Notes under the pieces: generated by a model
Told to the model about the DNA's origin: nothing
The model's database searches: none
What the model saw: the letters and a program-made list of their open reading frames with translations, nothing else
NCBI RefSeq assembly: GCF_009498275.1
Contig: NZ_CP045643.1
Span: 62,001 to 126,000, forward strand
DNA: 64,000 bases
Direction: 5' to 3'
Source of the DNA: Streptomyces fagopyri
GTDB taxonomy: Bacteria > Actinomycetota > Actinomycetes > Streptomycetales > Streptomycetaceae
Made by a program: the position numbers and the translations under genes
Shown here: piece after piece, positions 7,582 through 15,514 of the stretch
Position numbering within the stretch: the first letter of the stretch is position 1
How the letters are laid out: each line of letters opens with the position of its first letter

Positions 7582-8706
7582 GTGCCTCAAGGTACAAAAT
7601 TTGACGAGTCGACCACGCTCCGCCTCCCGCTCCCCGACGAACTTCCCGCCGGCACAGCCGCCGTCGGACGGTCCTTGACCGCCCTGCTGGAACGGGCGCC
7701 CATGACCTACGAAGCGGCCATGAGCGACGACACAAGTGCAGCGAAAGCCCGGCGAAGGCTGCTGGACTGGGCGACGGGACACAGCGTCGGCGGCCAGGTT
7801 GTCCTCGAGCCTCCGACCGGCAGCCGCATCCATGACCGGCACTTCGCGGTGGAGCGGGTTCAAGGGGACAGCGCCGCTCTCCTCGCCACGGCTGTCCTCG
7901 TCAGCGATCTGCTGGTACGGATGGACCTGGCGGCAGCCGGAACCACACTCGGCGGCGAACCCGAAGAGCTGCTGGGAGTCACCGCCTTCCTCACCGGGGG
8001 CTTGTCGTTGCCCGTCAAGAGCCGCGAGTGGGCACCCTCCGATGCCTCCGCGGCAGCACATCTGCGCTGGCTGATTGGACATCAGCGCTTCTTCGTCGTA
8101 CTGCAGTTGCTGAGCTCGGCCCTGTCGGGGGTGGACCAGGCGGCCGGCACCGCGCAGGAGGAAGAGGCGGTGCGGGAATTCACCTGGCTGTGCCGCAGCG
8201 CCTCGACCTGCATGCGCTACGCCGCCGACTTCCCTCCGCACCGGTACGGCGAGGTGCGGGACACGATGGTGCCGCCCGCCGTGAACGCCGGATTCAGCGG
8301 CCTGCAGACCCGCGACCACCAGCATCTCGTGTCCGTCATGCGCGCGCTGAAGAACGGTGGCGGACTGGACCGTCTAGCGCTGCGGTCGGCCGAAGCCGTT
8401 CACGCGGGCGTGAGCCAGCTCTACGACGCTCACGTATGGGTCTGCGACCGTTTCGGCGGCTCCACCGAACCCAGCCTCCTGATGGCCCAGTCCCGGCATG
8501 GCGTCGGACGGCCCGCCGTCGGCCAAGACCCCTCAGCACCGGATTCTCGCACGCGGACGGCCGTACCGCCCATGCAGGCCGAGGCCCCGATTCCGCATAC
8601 GCAGGCAGCAGACGTTGCGGGCCCCGAGAGCGGGGTCGTAGCGGCACGCAAACTCGCAGACCAGCGGCTGCGGCAACTCGTGCCCGACCAGGAGTGCGCG
8701 CGCTGA
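7582..8706 (+). CDS. Probable histidine-ligated heme aromatic oxygenase (SfmD/LmbB2-like)
   Basis: I choose the GTG at 7582 (GGGAG five bases upstream) over the in-frame GTG at 7570; the product is 374 residues. From memory of the family, it resembles the heme-dependent tyrosine hydroxylases of lincomycin, anthramycin and saframycin pathways. Shared-looking features are the early PMTYEAAM block, the DRHFAVERVQG segment, the helix with ASTCMRYAADFPPHRY, the MVPP...GFSGLQ..DHQ stretch, and the late YDAHVWVCDRFGG motif. Members hydroxylate tyrosine or a related phenol with peroxide or O2. The last ~65 residues are Pro/Ala-rich and probably disordered. The assignment rests on remembered motifs, so the family call is moderate. 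Adjacent O-methyltransferase and FAD oxidase genes fit aromatic chemistry. Confidence 0.5.
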   Translation: MPQGTKFDESTTLRLPLPDELPAGTAAVGRSLTALLERAPMTYEAAMSDDTSAAKARRRLLDWATGHSVGGQVVLEPPTGSRIHDRHFAVERVQGDSAALLATAVLVSDLLVRMDLAAAGTTLGGEPEELLGVTAFLTGGLSLPVKSREWAPSDASAAAHLRWLIGHQRFFVVLQLLSSALSGVDQAAGTAQEEEAVREFTWLCRSASTCMRYAADFPPHRYGEVRDTMVPPAVNAGFSGLQTRDHQHLVSVMRALKNGGGLDRLALRSAEAVHAGVSQLYDAHVWVCDRFGGSTEPSLLMAQSRHGVGRPAVGQDPSAPDSRTRTAVPPMQAEAPIPHTQAADVAGPESGVVAARKLADQRLRQLVPDQECAR

Positions 8707-8933
8707 CGCCTTCTGAGACGGGTGCGCCCCCGCAGGCTGAGGGCTGGCGCAGCGGTGCGCGCGAGGGGCCGGAGTGACCGGCTCGCTCGTGAACAGGCTT
8801 AGCTTCTGCCGCCACCTGCCCGTGTGTGCACAGTTCTCGCCAAGGTCCGGGCCCGGGCCCGGGCCAAGGGCTCAGCACCTGGCTCCGGCCTGCGGACGGC
8901 TGGGAGCAATTTCTCACGATCCAGGAGACCCCG

Positions 8934-10421
8934 GTGTCCTTCTCTGAGCCCGACCCCCGCGTCCGCGTCGCGGACGAGCCACGTCCCACCGACGTTCCCC
9001 AGATGCACCCGCCCGTGCCGGCACAGGCTGCAGCGTGCGCCGTCTGCCTCACCGGCTCCGAAGTCAGCCGCCAGGACCAGGGCGCGCTCTCTCCCCAGCC
9101 GAAGCCCGGTGTTGAGGCAGGACGGTTCAGGACCAGGACGATCGCGAAGGTGGTCCGGGCCACGACCGTCGCACAGGTGACGGCGGCGGTGCGGGCTGCC
9201 GGCACCGATGGCTCGGCACTGCACCCTGTCTCGACCGGCCTCAACTGGGGACTGGGCTCACGCAGCCCGGTTCTCGACGGCGCCACCGTGCTGGATCTTT
9301 CGGGTCTGGACCGGATCCGGGAGTCCGATATCCGCCGCGGGTACGCGATCGTGGAACCGGGCGTCACCCAGGGCCGGCTCGCCGCGCACCTCGCCGGAAC
9401 CTCCCGGATCGTCAACCTCACCGGTTCCTCCCAGCACACGTCGGTGATCGGTGGCCTGCTGGAGCGCGGCGTCGGCCTGCAGCGGGGACGGACGGATGAC
9501 CTGGCCGGCCTCGAACTCGTCCTCGCCGACGGCACCACCACACGCACGGGCTGGTGGCCCGGCACGGCAGGGACGGTGGTGCGTCCGCACGGGCGGGGCC
9601 CCTCCCTGAACCATCTGTTCACCCAGTCTTCCTGGGCGGTCGTCACCGCGGCCGTCGTTCGCCTCCTGCCCCGCCCAGCTGCCGTCCGGGTCCTGCCCAT
9701 GCTCCTGGACGAGCAGCGACCCGAGCGAGGTGTGGACACTTTGCGAGAGTGGACCGAAAAGGGACTTATCTGCCCGAACGCGAAGATCTACGACCCGGTG
9801 GCCGCACGGACATACGGGACGCCAGGCCGCTACCTCGCCCACGTCTGTCTCGCCGGGGACCAGGACCTGGTGCGGGCAGCGACAGAGATCATCACCGGCC
9901 GACTGGGCGATACGAAGGCTGGGCTGACCCTGGGCCCGGAAGCGGCCGCCGACCGATGGGTACAGCAGGCCTACGCGGGTGAGGCCGACCCTCACGACAC
10001 GCTCTTCCTGCGGAAAACCGGCCACTGTGCTCGCTGCATCGACCGGGCCCGCGGGCTGCTGCTCTTCCTGCCCATCGTTCCGTTCGAGGGCACCGCGGTA
10101 CGCAGGGCGGCCGCCCTGACCCGCGAGTGCCTCGTGGGAGCGACAACGCCGCCGGGGATCACGATGAACGTGCTCGACTCCGATGCCCTCGACCACGTCG
10201 TCACCCTCGGCTTCCCACCCGAGAACCCGACAGCGGTACGGGACGCCCATCGCACCCTCGACCGCCTGCACGACGCTTTCGCACGCGAAGGATTCACCGT
10301 CTACCGCACCGACATCGACCATCCATTGACGCCAGTCGGAACGGGGCCGGAGGCCGTACTCCGCGACCGACTCGAGCGCGCTCTGGACCCGCACGGCGTG
10401 CTTGCCCGAGGCCGCCACTGA
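8934..10421 (+). CDS. FAD-linked oxidoreductase, vanillyl-alcohol-oxidase type
   Basis: A 495-residue flavoprotein starting at the GTG at 8934 (AGGAG six bases before). The N-terminal FAD domain has the PCMH-fold signatures: VSTGLNWGLGSRSP, VLDLSGLDRI, the EPGVTQGRL block, a GLLERGVGLQ loop, LELVLADGTTTRTG, and SLNHLFTQSSWAVVTAAVVRLLPRP. The C-terminal half is the cresol-dehydrogenase-like substrate cap. VAO-family enzymes oxidise para-substituted phenols at the benzylic carbon. This matches the upstream aromatic hydroxylase candidate and the O-methyltransferase, so a phenolic or tyrosine-derived substrate is plausible. It lies about 230 bases downstream of the heme-oxygenase-like gene on the same strand. 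Confidence 0.8.
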   Translation: MSFSEPDPRVRVADEPRPTDVPQMHPPVPAQAAACAVCLTGSEVSRQDQGALSPQPKPGVEAGRFRTRTIAKVVRATTVAQVTAAVRAAGTDGSALHPVSTGLNWGLGSRSPVLDGATVLDLSGLDRIRESDIRRGYAIVEPGVTQGRLAAHLAGTSRIVNLTGSSQHTSVIGGLLERGVGLQRGRTDDLAGLELVLADGTTTRTGWWPGTAGTVVRPHGRGPSLNHLFTQSSWAVVTAAVVRLLPRPAAVRVLPMLLDEQRPERGVDTLREWTEKGLICPNAKIYDPVAARTYGTPGRYLAHVCLAGDQDLVRAATEIITGRLGDTKAGLTLGPEAAADRWVQQAYAGEADPHDTLFLRKTGHCARCIDRARGLLLFLPIVPFEGTAVRRAAALTRECLVGATTPPGITMNVLDSDALDHVVTLGFPPENPTAVRDAHRTLDRLHDAFAREGFTVYRTDIDHPLTPVGTGPEAVLRDRLERALDPHGVLARGRH

Positions 10422-10550
10422 GCCCCTGAACCATCCGGCCGGCCGCACTCACCACACCACTCAGCACACAAGCGCCGTCACAGCGGACACCGGCCCTGGC
10501 AGCCGATCGGTCCACTTAGATCACCGAGTACGACCAAGAGACCGCAGTCC

Positions 10551-11002
10551 ATGGAGCGCTCCCTTCGCCTCTGCCGCAGCGACCGGACACACCCCGAGTG
10601 GCACACCGTCCGCACGTTCCTCAGATGCGCGTGCTCCGACGGCGATCCGACCGAATGCACCGGCCCGGCCGCATGCAGCTCAGCCGTCAGGCCATGCGGG
10701 AGGGCCCAGCAGATCCTTGCTGCCCTTGCCACCGCCTCCGCACCGAGGCCGAGTACCGCGAGATCCGCGCCGCCGTCACCGCCCGCGAACTCAACTCCTC
10801 ACAGGTACTGCACGACTTCAGTACCGCCGTCGACCGGTCGCCGCACCCCGACAGCCGCCTGTGGGCGCAGGCACTCGCCTGGGCGTCCGCGCGAATCCAG
10901 GACGGACACAACAGCTTGCGCGCCGACCAGGACTTCGCCGACCACTTCGGCACCCACCCCTACCGCGCAGGCTGGGCACAACCCGACCCACCACCGCCCT
11001 GA
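10551..11002 (+). pseudogene. Small hypothetical gene with an apparent frame change
   Basis: Two frames each look coding in turn. From the ATG at 10551 the product MERSLRLCRSDRTHPEWH... with a Cys-rich stretch (CACSDGDPTEC) has high third-position GC until about 10690. From there the -1 frame (stop at 11000-11002) takes over with CCPCHRLRTEAEYREIRAAV and LWAQALAWASARIQDGHN. Read as one protein it would be about 150 residues with a Cys-rich, perhaps zinc-binding, first half. Either a one-base indel has split a single gene, or a shorter second gene starts near 10674-10694. I do not recognise the family. Confidence 0.4.
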
Positions 11003-11070
11003 CCCGCCTGTTTATTCTCCAACTAGGCTTTGGGACATGGCTGACGTGGTGGTCGGCGCCAGTGGGTTCG

Positions 11071-11666
11071 TCAGATCTCGAGCTGGACCGTGGTGCGATA
11101 CGTCCGAACTCTCACCCGTTCACCTCGGATCCAGACGGGTTGGCGGTGGTCTGTGTCCGCCATTTCCGTCAGAAGGTGCCGGCGAGGTAGGGGAATTGCC
11201 TGGCGCCCGGACAGTGGCCGTGGCGTCGGACCTTCTGCTGGGTACGCGGATCCAGTTGTGAACCACACGTCGGCCGCCCACGTCACGTCCGGCTCCTCCA
11301 GCTCCACCGCGTAGGGGGGGCGCCATCGGTTCCGGGAAGAGACCGAGTTCCCGTGTACGGGCCACGGCGTCCGCGCAGAACCGGTCGCCGCCCACGTACA
11401 CGTACTGGTCCCACCCGACATGCACGGTGAACACATCCCCCGCTTCCAGACGGCACCATGCACCTTGGTCGCGGAGCATGACCCGGACCAGTCCCAACGC
11501 GACCGGAAGGGAGACCTCGGCCCCGTCGTGGTAGCCGGCGAGACCGGGCGGGAGGAGTCCGCCGAGACCATGTCTCCCAGTCGAAGTGCCCGACCCAGAT
11601 CTGGCCGGCCTCGTCCACGAGCAGGTGCTCGATGACGCCTCCGACGGAGAAGGACGAGGTCGCCAC
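11071..11666 (-). pseudogene. Twice-frameshifted hypothetical gene
   Basis: Protein-like sequence runs through all three minus-strand frames in order. First comes FSVGGVIEHLLVDEAGQIWV...FDWET. After a shift near 11565-11575 follows LAGYHDGAEVSLPVALGLVR, then CRLEAGDVFTVHVGWDQYVYV. After a second shift at the seven-G run 11314-11320 follows YAVELEEPDVTWAADVWFTTG, ending RVRTYRTTVQLEI. Removing one base from the G-run joins MAPP directly to YAVELE, so that break is a homopolymer indel. The intact product would be about 195 residues of a Streptomyces hypothetical family. It is either a genuine pseudogene or a pair of assembly errors. Confidence 0.6.
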
Positions 11667-11815
11667 AGGGAGCAGGGCAGCATGATCCCTACACGACCTG
11701 CCGCCCTTCCGCCTCGGTCCCCGGATTCGATCGCGTCGAATGTCGGGGCGAGGGCGCCCGGGCAAAAGGAGCTCAAGTCCCAGCGGGCTCCACTGAGCCT
11801 GGGACCGGGAACCTG

Positions 11816-12025
11816 CTAGGCGGGGCGTACCTCCACGGCCCGTACGGCGGCATCCGCACGCTCGATCGCGTAGATGACCATCTGCCCCTCCGCGACCACG
11901 TCCACGAACCTCACCGCCTCCGTCTGGAACGGAACGTGTTCTTCACCGCCACAGGGCACGATGACCCCCAGCCCCTGCGCGGGGTCGAACGAAATCACCT
12001 TGCCGGCCCGCAGAACGCTCCGCAC
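11816..12025 (-). CDS. Cold-shock-domain-like small protein
   Basis: A 69-residue protein with the outline of a cold-shock/OB-fold: GKVISFDPAQGLGVIVP near the start (the usual GTVKWFN..KGFGFI position), EEHVPFQTEAVRFV in the middle, and EGQMVIYAIER before the end. The aromatic RNP residues of true Csp proteins are mostly replaced, so nucleic-acid binding may be weak or altered. Start GTG at 12025; a GGAGGAG purine tract lies upstream. It stands alone between the frameshifted gene and the P450, divergent from the latter. Confidence 0.75.
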   Translation of the reverse strand: MRSVLRAGKVISFDPAQGLGVIVPCGGEEHVPFQTEAVRFVDVVAEGQMVIYAIERADAAVRAVEVRPA

Positions 12026-12520
12026 ACCGCCACCTCTCCTCCGATGCCACTGGCCTCAGCACCTCGCATACCGGAAAGTAGAGCAACCCGGTGTCCTCCG
12101 AACAGAGCACACAACACGCGCCCCCGCGCACAGCACGGCAGCCGGGCCGGCCAGGCTCACCGCAGGCAAGCGTTCAACCCCCTCGAAACGCCTCCCGGTC
12201 ACGCACCGCCTCCCCGTATCCGTGAGCAGGTTCGTCGCAAACAGCGAACATGAGGACCCCGCCGGCGCGCGACCACAGACCAGACCGCGCCTGTCCTTCG
12301 ATACACCGGCGCGGCGAAGCGAGGCGTCGCGTGAGACCCCCTCACACTCCTCCGGGACGGAGGGCCAACGGGTTGGTGGGGCGGGGGTCCGTGTGACGGG
12401 CCGGGCAAGACACCCGTCAACACCTTGTCTCCGCCTCTCGTTCCATCGGAGCGCTCGCGTTTTCCGGTCCATCGGAATGACGAGTTCCGCATCCTCCGGG
12501 CGCCACTGATCGTTGGTGCG
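12026..12520. other. Divergent intergenic region before the P450 gene
   Basis: About 495 bases between the cold-shock-like gene and the chosen P450 start. The P450 frame itself is open back to a GTG-type start at 12425, but those 32 extra codons are not P450-like. No clear repeat, riboswitch or RNA gene was recognised. Confidence 0.35.
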
Positions 12521-13762
12521 ATGTCCCCATCGGTTTTCGAGCCCGGAGCTATCGTGCCCGCTCCCGTAGTGCCGTCCCCACCACCCGAGCTGCTGTCCGT
12601 TCGGGTACGAGACCCCTATCCCTACTTCGCGTGGCTGCGTCGACATGCGCCCGCCCACGCCGACCGCAGACCCGGGCGGACCACCGTGTGGCAGATCTCC
12701 CGCTACGACGATGTCCGCGCCCTGCTGAGCGACGGGCGGCTGAGCAAGGACCCCGGCCGGGCGCCCGGCTATGTTGCGGGGCCGGCCGGGCTGAACCGAC
12801 ACCTGGTCCACGCCGATCCCCCGGACCACTCCCGACTGCGGACGCTGGTGAACGCCGCGTTCGTGCCCCGGCGCATCGCGCAACTGGAACCCTTCATTGC
12901 GGACACCGCGAACCGGCTGCTCGACCGGATCGAGCAGCATACGCACGTGGACGTGATCGCGGATTTCGCGGCACCTGTGACCTTCCGGATGATCTGCGCG
13001 ATCCTCGGAGTCCCCGACGAACTCGATAACGCAGCGACCCGGAAGACCCTGATGGCCACCATCGCCCCCACTCCGGGCCTGGACTCAGCGCGGATGGCGG
13101 CCGATCTGCATGCCCTGCTGGACACCCTGATCGCCGGCAAACGTGCAGGCGCCGAGCACAGCGGAGTGGACCTGCTGGGCGCTCTCGTACGGGCCAGTGA
13201 CGACAGCAGGGCAATGAGCGAGGAGGAACTACGCTCCACGGCCTACCTCCTGCTGCTGGTGGGCCACGACACCACCATGAACCTCATCGGCAACGGCATG
13301 CTCGCCCTGCTGCGCCATCCCGGCCAGGCCGCCCGGCTCACCGGACCCGAGGCCGAAACCGGCCTGATCGCCACTGCCGTCGAAGAACTGTTGCGCTACG
13401 ACTCCCCCGTGCGTGACGCCACGTTCCGGTGTGCGGCGGAGCCGGTCAGTCTCCACGGCCAGTCGATCGGCACGGGGGACATCGTCAGTCTCCTGATCGG
13501 CTCCGCGAACCGCGACGAGACCCACTTCACGGACGCGGACCAGCTCGATCTGAGCCGAGGGCCCAACGACCACCTCGCCTTCGGCTTCGGGCCCCATTAC
13601 TGCATCGGCGCCGCCCTGGCCCGCCTCGAAGGCACCGTCGCCTTCCCCCTGCTGCTCCAACGCCTGGGTCCCGTGACACTGGCCAAACCGGCCGACGAGC
13701 TGCCCTGGAGGCCGGCCCGGGTGATGCGCGGACTGGCCGCGCTGCCCGTCGTACGGAACTGA
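12521..13762 (+). CDS. Cytochrome P450 (bacterial class I, CYP107-like)
   Basis: A 413-residue heme monooxygenase from the ATG at 12521. It has the I-helix LLLVGHDTTMNLIG with the oxygen-activating acid/Thr pair, the K-helix ExxR (EELLRYDSPV), and the heme loop FGFGPHYCIGAALAR with the axial Cys at about residue 361. HADPPDHSRLRTLVNAAF is the usual C-helix motif. Such soluble enzymes hydroxylate or epoxidise small molecules and need a ferredoxin and reductase supplied in trans; none is next to it. The crotonase gene follows 51 bases downstream on the same strand and is probably co-transcribed. There is no strong ribosome site before the ATG, so the start is slightly uncertain. Confidence 0.9.
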   Translation: MSPSVFEPGAIVPAPVVPSPPPELLSVRVRDPYPYFAWLRRHAPAHADRRPGRTTVWQISRYDDVRALLSDGRLSKDPGRAPGYVAGPAGLNRHLVHADPPDHSRLRTLVNAAFVPRRIAQLEPFIADTANRLLDRIEQHTHVDVIADFAAPVTFRMICAILGVPDELDNAATRKTLMATIAPTPGLDSARMAADLHALLDTLIAGKRAGAEHSGVDLLGALVRASDDSRAMSEEELRSTAYLLLLVGHDTTMNLIGNGMLALLRHPGQAARLTGPEAETGLIATAVEELLRYDSPVRDATFRCAAEPVSLHGQSIGTGDIVSLLIGSANRDETHFTDADQLDLSRGPNDHLAFGFGPHYCIGAALARLEGTVAFPLLLQRLGPVTLAKPADELPWRPARVMRGLAALPVVRN

Positions 13763-13813
13763 AGCTTCCGCAGGCCACCCCTCCACGACAGCCCTCACCC
13801 AGGAGCACCCCCG

Positions 13814-14584
13814 ATGGACACTCAAAACCCCGTGGCCGTAACCGAACCACACCCCGGCGTCCTGCTCATCACCCTCAACAGACCCCGCGTCCGCAACGCC
13901 ATCGACCAATCACTGGCCAAGGCCATGGACACCGCCCTCACCCGGTTGGAAACCGACCCGGCGCTGACCGTCGGCATCCTGACCGGCGCAGGCGACCACT
14001 TCTGCTCGGGCATGGACCTCAAAGCCTTCCCCACCGAAGGCGTCCCGGTCGTCGCCGACCGAGGGCTCGCGGGGCTGACGCGCGCACGACTCCACAAGCC
14101 CCTCATCGCCGCTGTCGAGGGCGCGGCGGTCGCCGGCGGCTTCGAACTCGCCCTCGCCTGCGACCTCATCACCGCCTCCGACACCGCGTTCTTCGCCCTG
14201 CCCGAAGTCGCCCGCGGCCTCATCGCCGCCGAGGGCGGAGCCATCCGTCTCCCCGCCCGCCTCCCCTACCACGTGGCCATGGAGATGCTCCTGACCGCGG
14301 CTCCCCTGCCGGCCCCCGACGCTGCCCGCTACGGACTCGTCAACCGGCTCACCCACAAAGGCGAAGCACTCCACGCGGCCCTCACCCTGGCCGAACTCCT
14401 CCAGACCCACTCCCACAACGCTGTCCGCACCACAAAACAGATCGTCCGCGAAACCCGCGGCCTCGACGACCACACCGCCTACACCGTCCAAGACCCCCTC
14501 AGCACACCCGTCTTCACCACCACCACCGCCACCGAAGGCGCCCACGCATTCACCGAAAAGCGCCCTCCCGCCTGGCACCAATGA
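13814..14584 (+). CDS. Enoyl-CoA hydratase/isomerase family protein (crotonase fold)
   Basis: A 256-residue crotonase. Visible blocks are the N-terminal ITLNRPRVRNAID, the oxyanion-hole segment HFCSGMDLKAF, and the AAVEGAAVAGGFELALACDLITAS stretch with the second backbone amide hole, followed by ALPEVARGLIA. The family binds CoA thioesters and carries out hydration, isomerisation or hydrolysis. The Glu in ALPEVARGL is present at the second catalytic position; the first Glu equivalent is not obvious, so isomerase or hydrolase chemistry is as likely as hydration. AGGAG precedes the ATG. Its stop overlaps the next start (ATGA), indicating coupling to a 72-codon ORF. Confidence 0.88.
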   Translation: MDTQNPVAVTEPHPGVLLITLNRPRVRNAIDQSLAKAMDTALTRLETDPALTVGILTGAGDHFCSGMDLKAFPTEGVPVVADRGLAGLTRARLHKPLIAAVEGAAVAGGFELALACDLITASDTAFFALPEVARGLIAAEGGAIRLPARLPYHVAMEMLLTAAPLPAPDAARYGLVNRLTHKGEALHAALTLAELLQTHSHNAVRTTKQIVRETRGLDDHTAYTVQDPLSTPVFTTTTATEGAHAFTEKRPPAWHQ

Positions 14585-14799
14585 CATCCGGCGGCCACCT
14601 CCCTGCATTCAGCGACCGGCTCGCGCAGCCGGCACTCTGGTCAGAGTTCGACCGCCGTGTCGATGCATACCTTGCTGGCGCCGGTGGGCCCGCCGGTCCG
14701 GACTGCCCGAACGATGCGGCGGACAAGAAGGCGCAGCGGGCCCGCGAGAAGCGGCAGTGGAAGGACGAAGCGCAGAAGGCCATGAGGGAACGCGCATAA
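14581..14799 (+). CDS. Small hypothetical protein coupled to the crotonase gene
   Basis: A 72-residue ORF whose ATG overlaps the crotonase stop (ATGA), with good GC-rich third positions. The N-terminal half is mixed (FSDRLAQPALWSEFDRRVDAYL); the last 25 residues are strongly charged and probably helical (DKKAQRAREKRQWKDEAQKA). No family is recognised. The overlap suggests translational coupling, so it may belong to the P450-crotonase operon. Confidence 0.5.
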   Translation: MTSGGHLPAFSDRLAQPALWSEFDRRVDAYLAGAGGPAGPDCPNDAADKKAQRAREKRQWKDEAQKAMRERA

Positions 14800-14991
14800 C
14801 TTGTGGCAGGTACACCAAAACCGTAGACAACGGGCCGACAGTTTATCGGATGAGACCTTATATAGGGCGGTGGTCCTCGCCGGCTCAAGTCCGGGGATCT
14901 CTCAAGGGACCTTTGTCCGTTTCCGGCATACGCGCCCGAGGCACCGCGCTTCCCGGAAGCTCACTCGACTCCACCAAGTGCGCGCGGAGGA

Positions 14992-15143
14992 ATCTTCCCC
15001 ACACAGGCGAGGGTGCTCCGATGCTGGAGTCGAAGGACACCGCTGTGCGGGCGTCCTCCCCGCCCGCCGGCAGGGGTGTGCTGCGACCAATGGCGCCCCT
15101 TCCACCCCACGACGCGTCGCCCCCGCGCATCGGAGCTCGTCCG
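14992..15143 (+). repeat. Degenerate CRISPR-like repeats with about 61-bp spacing (tentative)
   Basis: Three segments resemble actinobacterial type I-E repeats (G-T-x-x-T-CCCC-GCGC-xx-GCGGGG-x-TGCTCCG). They are 14992-15020 (TCTTCCCCACACAGGCGAGG then GTGCTCCG), 15053-15085 (GTCCTCCCCGCCCGCCGGCA then GGGGTG) and 15116-15143 (GTCGCCCCCGCGCATCGGAG). The first two begin exactly 61 bases apart with a 32-base spacer between them, the I-E period; the third is offset by two bases. The repeats are not identical and no cas gene is in the window. If real, this is a decayed array; it may also be chance in GC-rich DNA. Confidence 0.3.
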
Positions 15144-15273
15144 GGCGGGTCGCATCACCGGCGCCACCCGACAGCACCGTCACCCGAATGGCTCAACATG
15201 GCGTGCCACCCACATGGGCGAAGATCAAACTGGCAAGTGCCCCAATCGAGGTAATCCGCGAAAGGGAAACCAC

Positions 15274-15474
15274 ATGCGCATTCGACGAACACTCGCCGCC
15301 GTCATCGCCACAGCAGCCTTCGCTGGACTCGGCCTCACAAGCGCCGCCACTGCCACCGCGCAGGGCGCCCGATCCTATGTAACCCCTTCTGAATGCAAGC
15401 AGGGCGGAGGAATGCCCGATCTCGTCAGCAACACCTGCAATGGCGGTACGCGCAATGGGGAGGCGATCGACTAG
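15274..15474 (+). CDS. Small secreted protein
   Basis: A 66-residue exported peptide. It opens MRIRRTLAAVIATAAFAGLG with a cleavage site near ATA-QG and a mature part of about 35 residues containing two Cys (SECKQGG and NTCNGG), which could form one disulfide. AAAGGGA precedes the ATG. It is followed 12 bases after the stop by a strong terminator hairpin, so it is a monocistronic unit. Function is unknown. Confidence 0.75.
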   Translation: MRIRRTLAAVIATAAFAGLGLTSAATATAQGARSYVTPSECKQGGGMPDLVSNTCNGGTRNGEAID

Positions 15475-15485
15475 AGCTCCACAAG

Positions 15486-15514
15486 GCGCCCCGCGGCAAC
15501 TCGCCGCGGGGCGC
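15486..15514 (+). terminator. Intrinsic terminator hairpin of the small secreted protein gene
   Basis: Perfect 12-bp stem GCGCCCCGCGGC / GCCGCGGGGCGC with a five-base loop (AACTC), beginning 12 bases after the stop codon at 15474. There is only a short T-rich tail (TCTT), as is usual for Streptomyces hairpin terminators. Confidence 0.85.
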
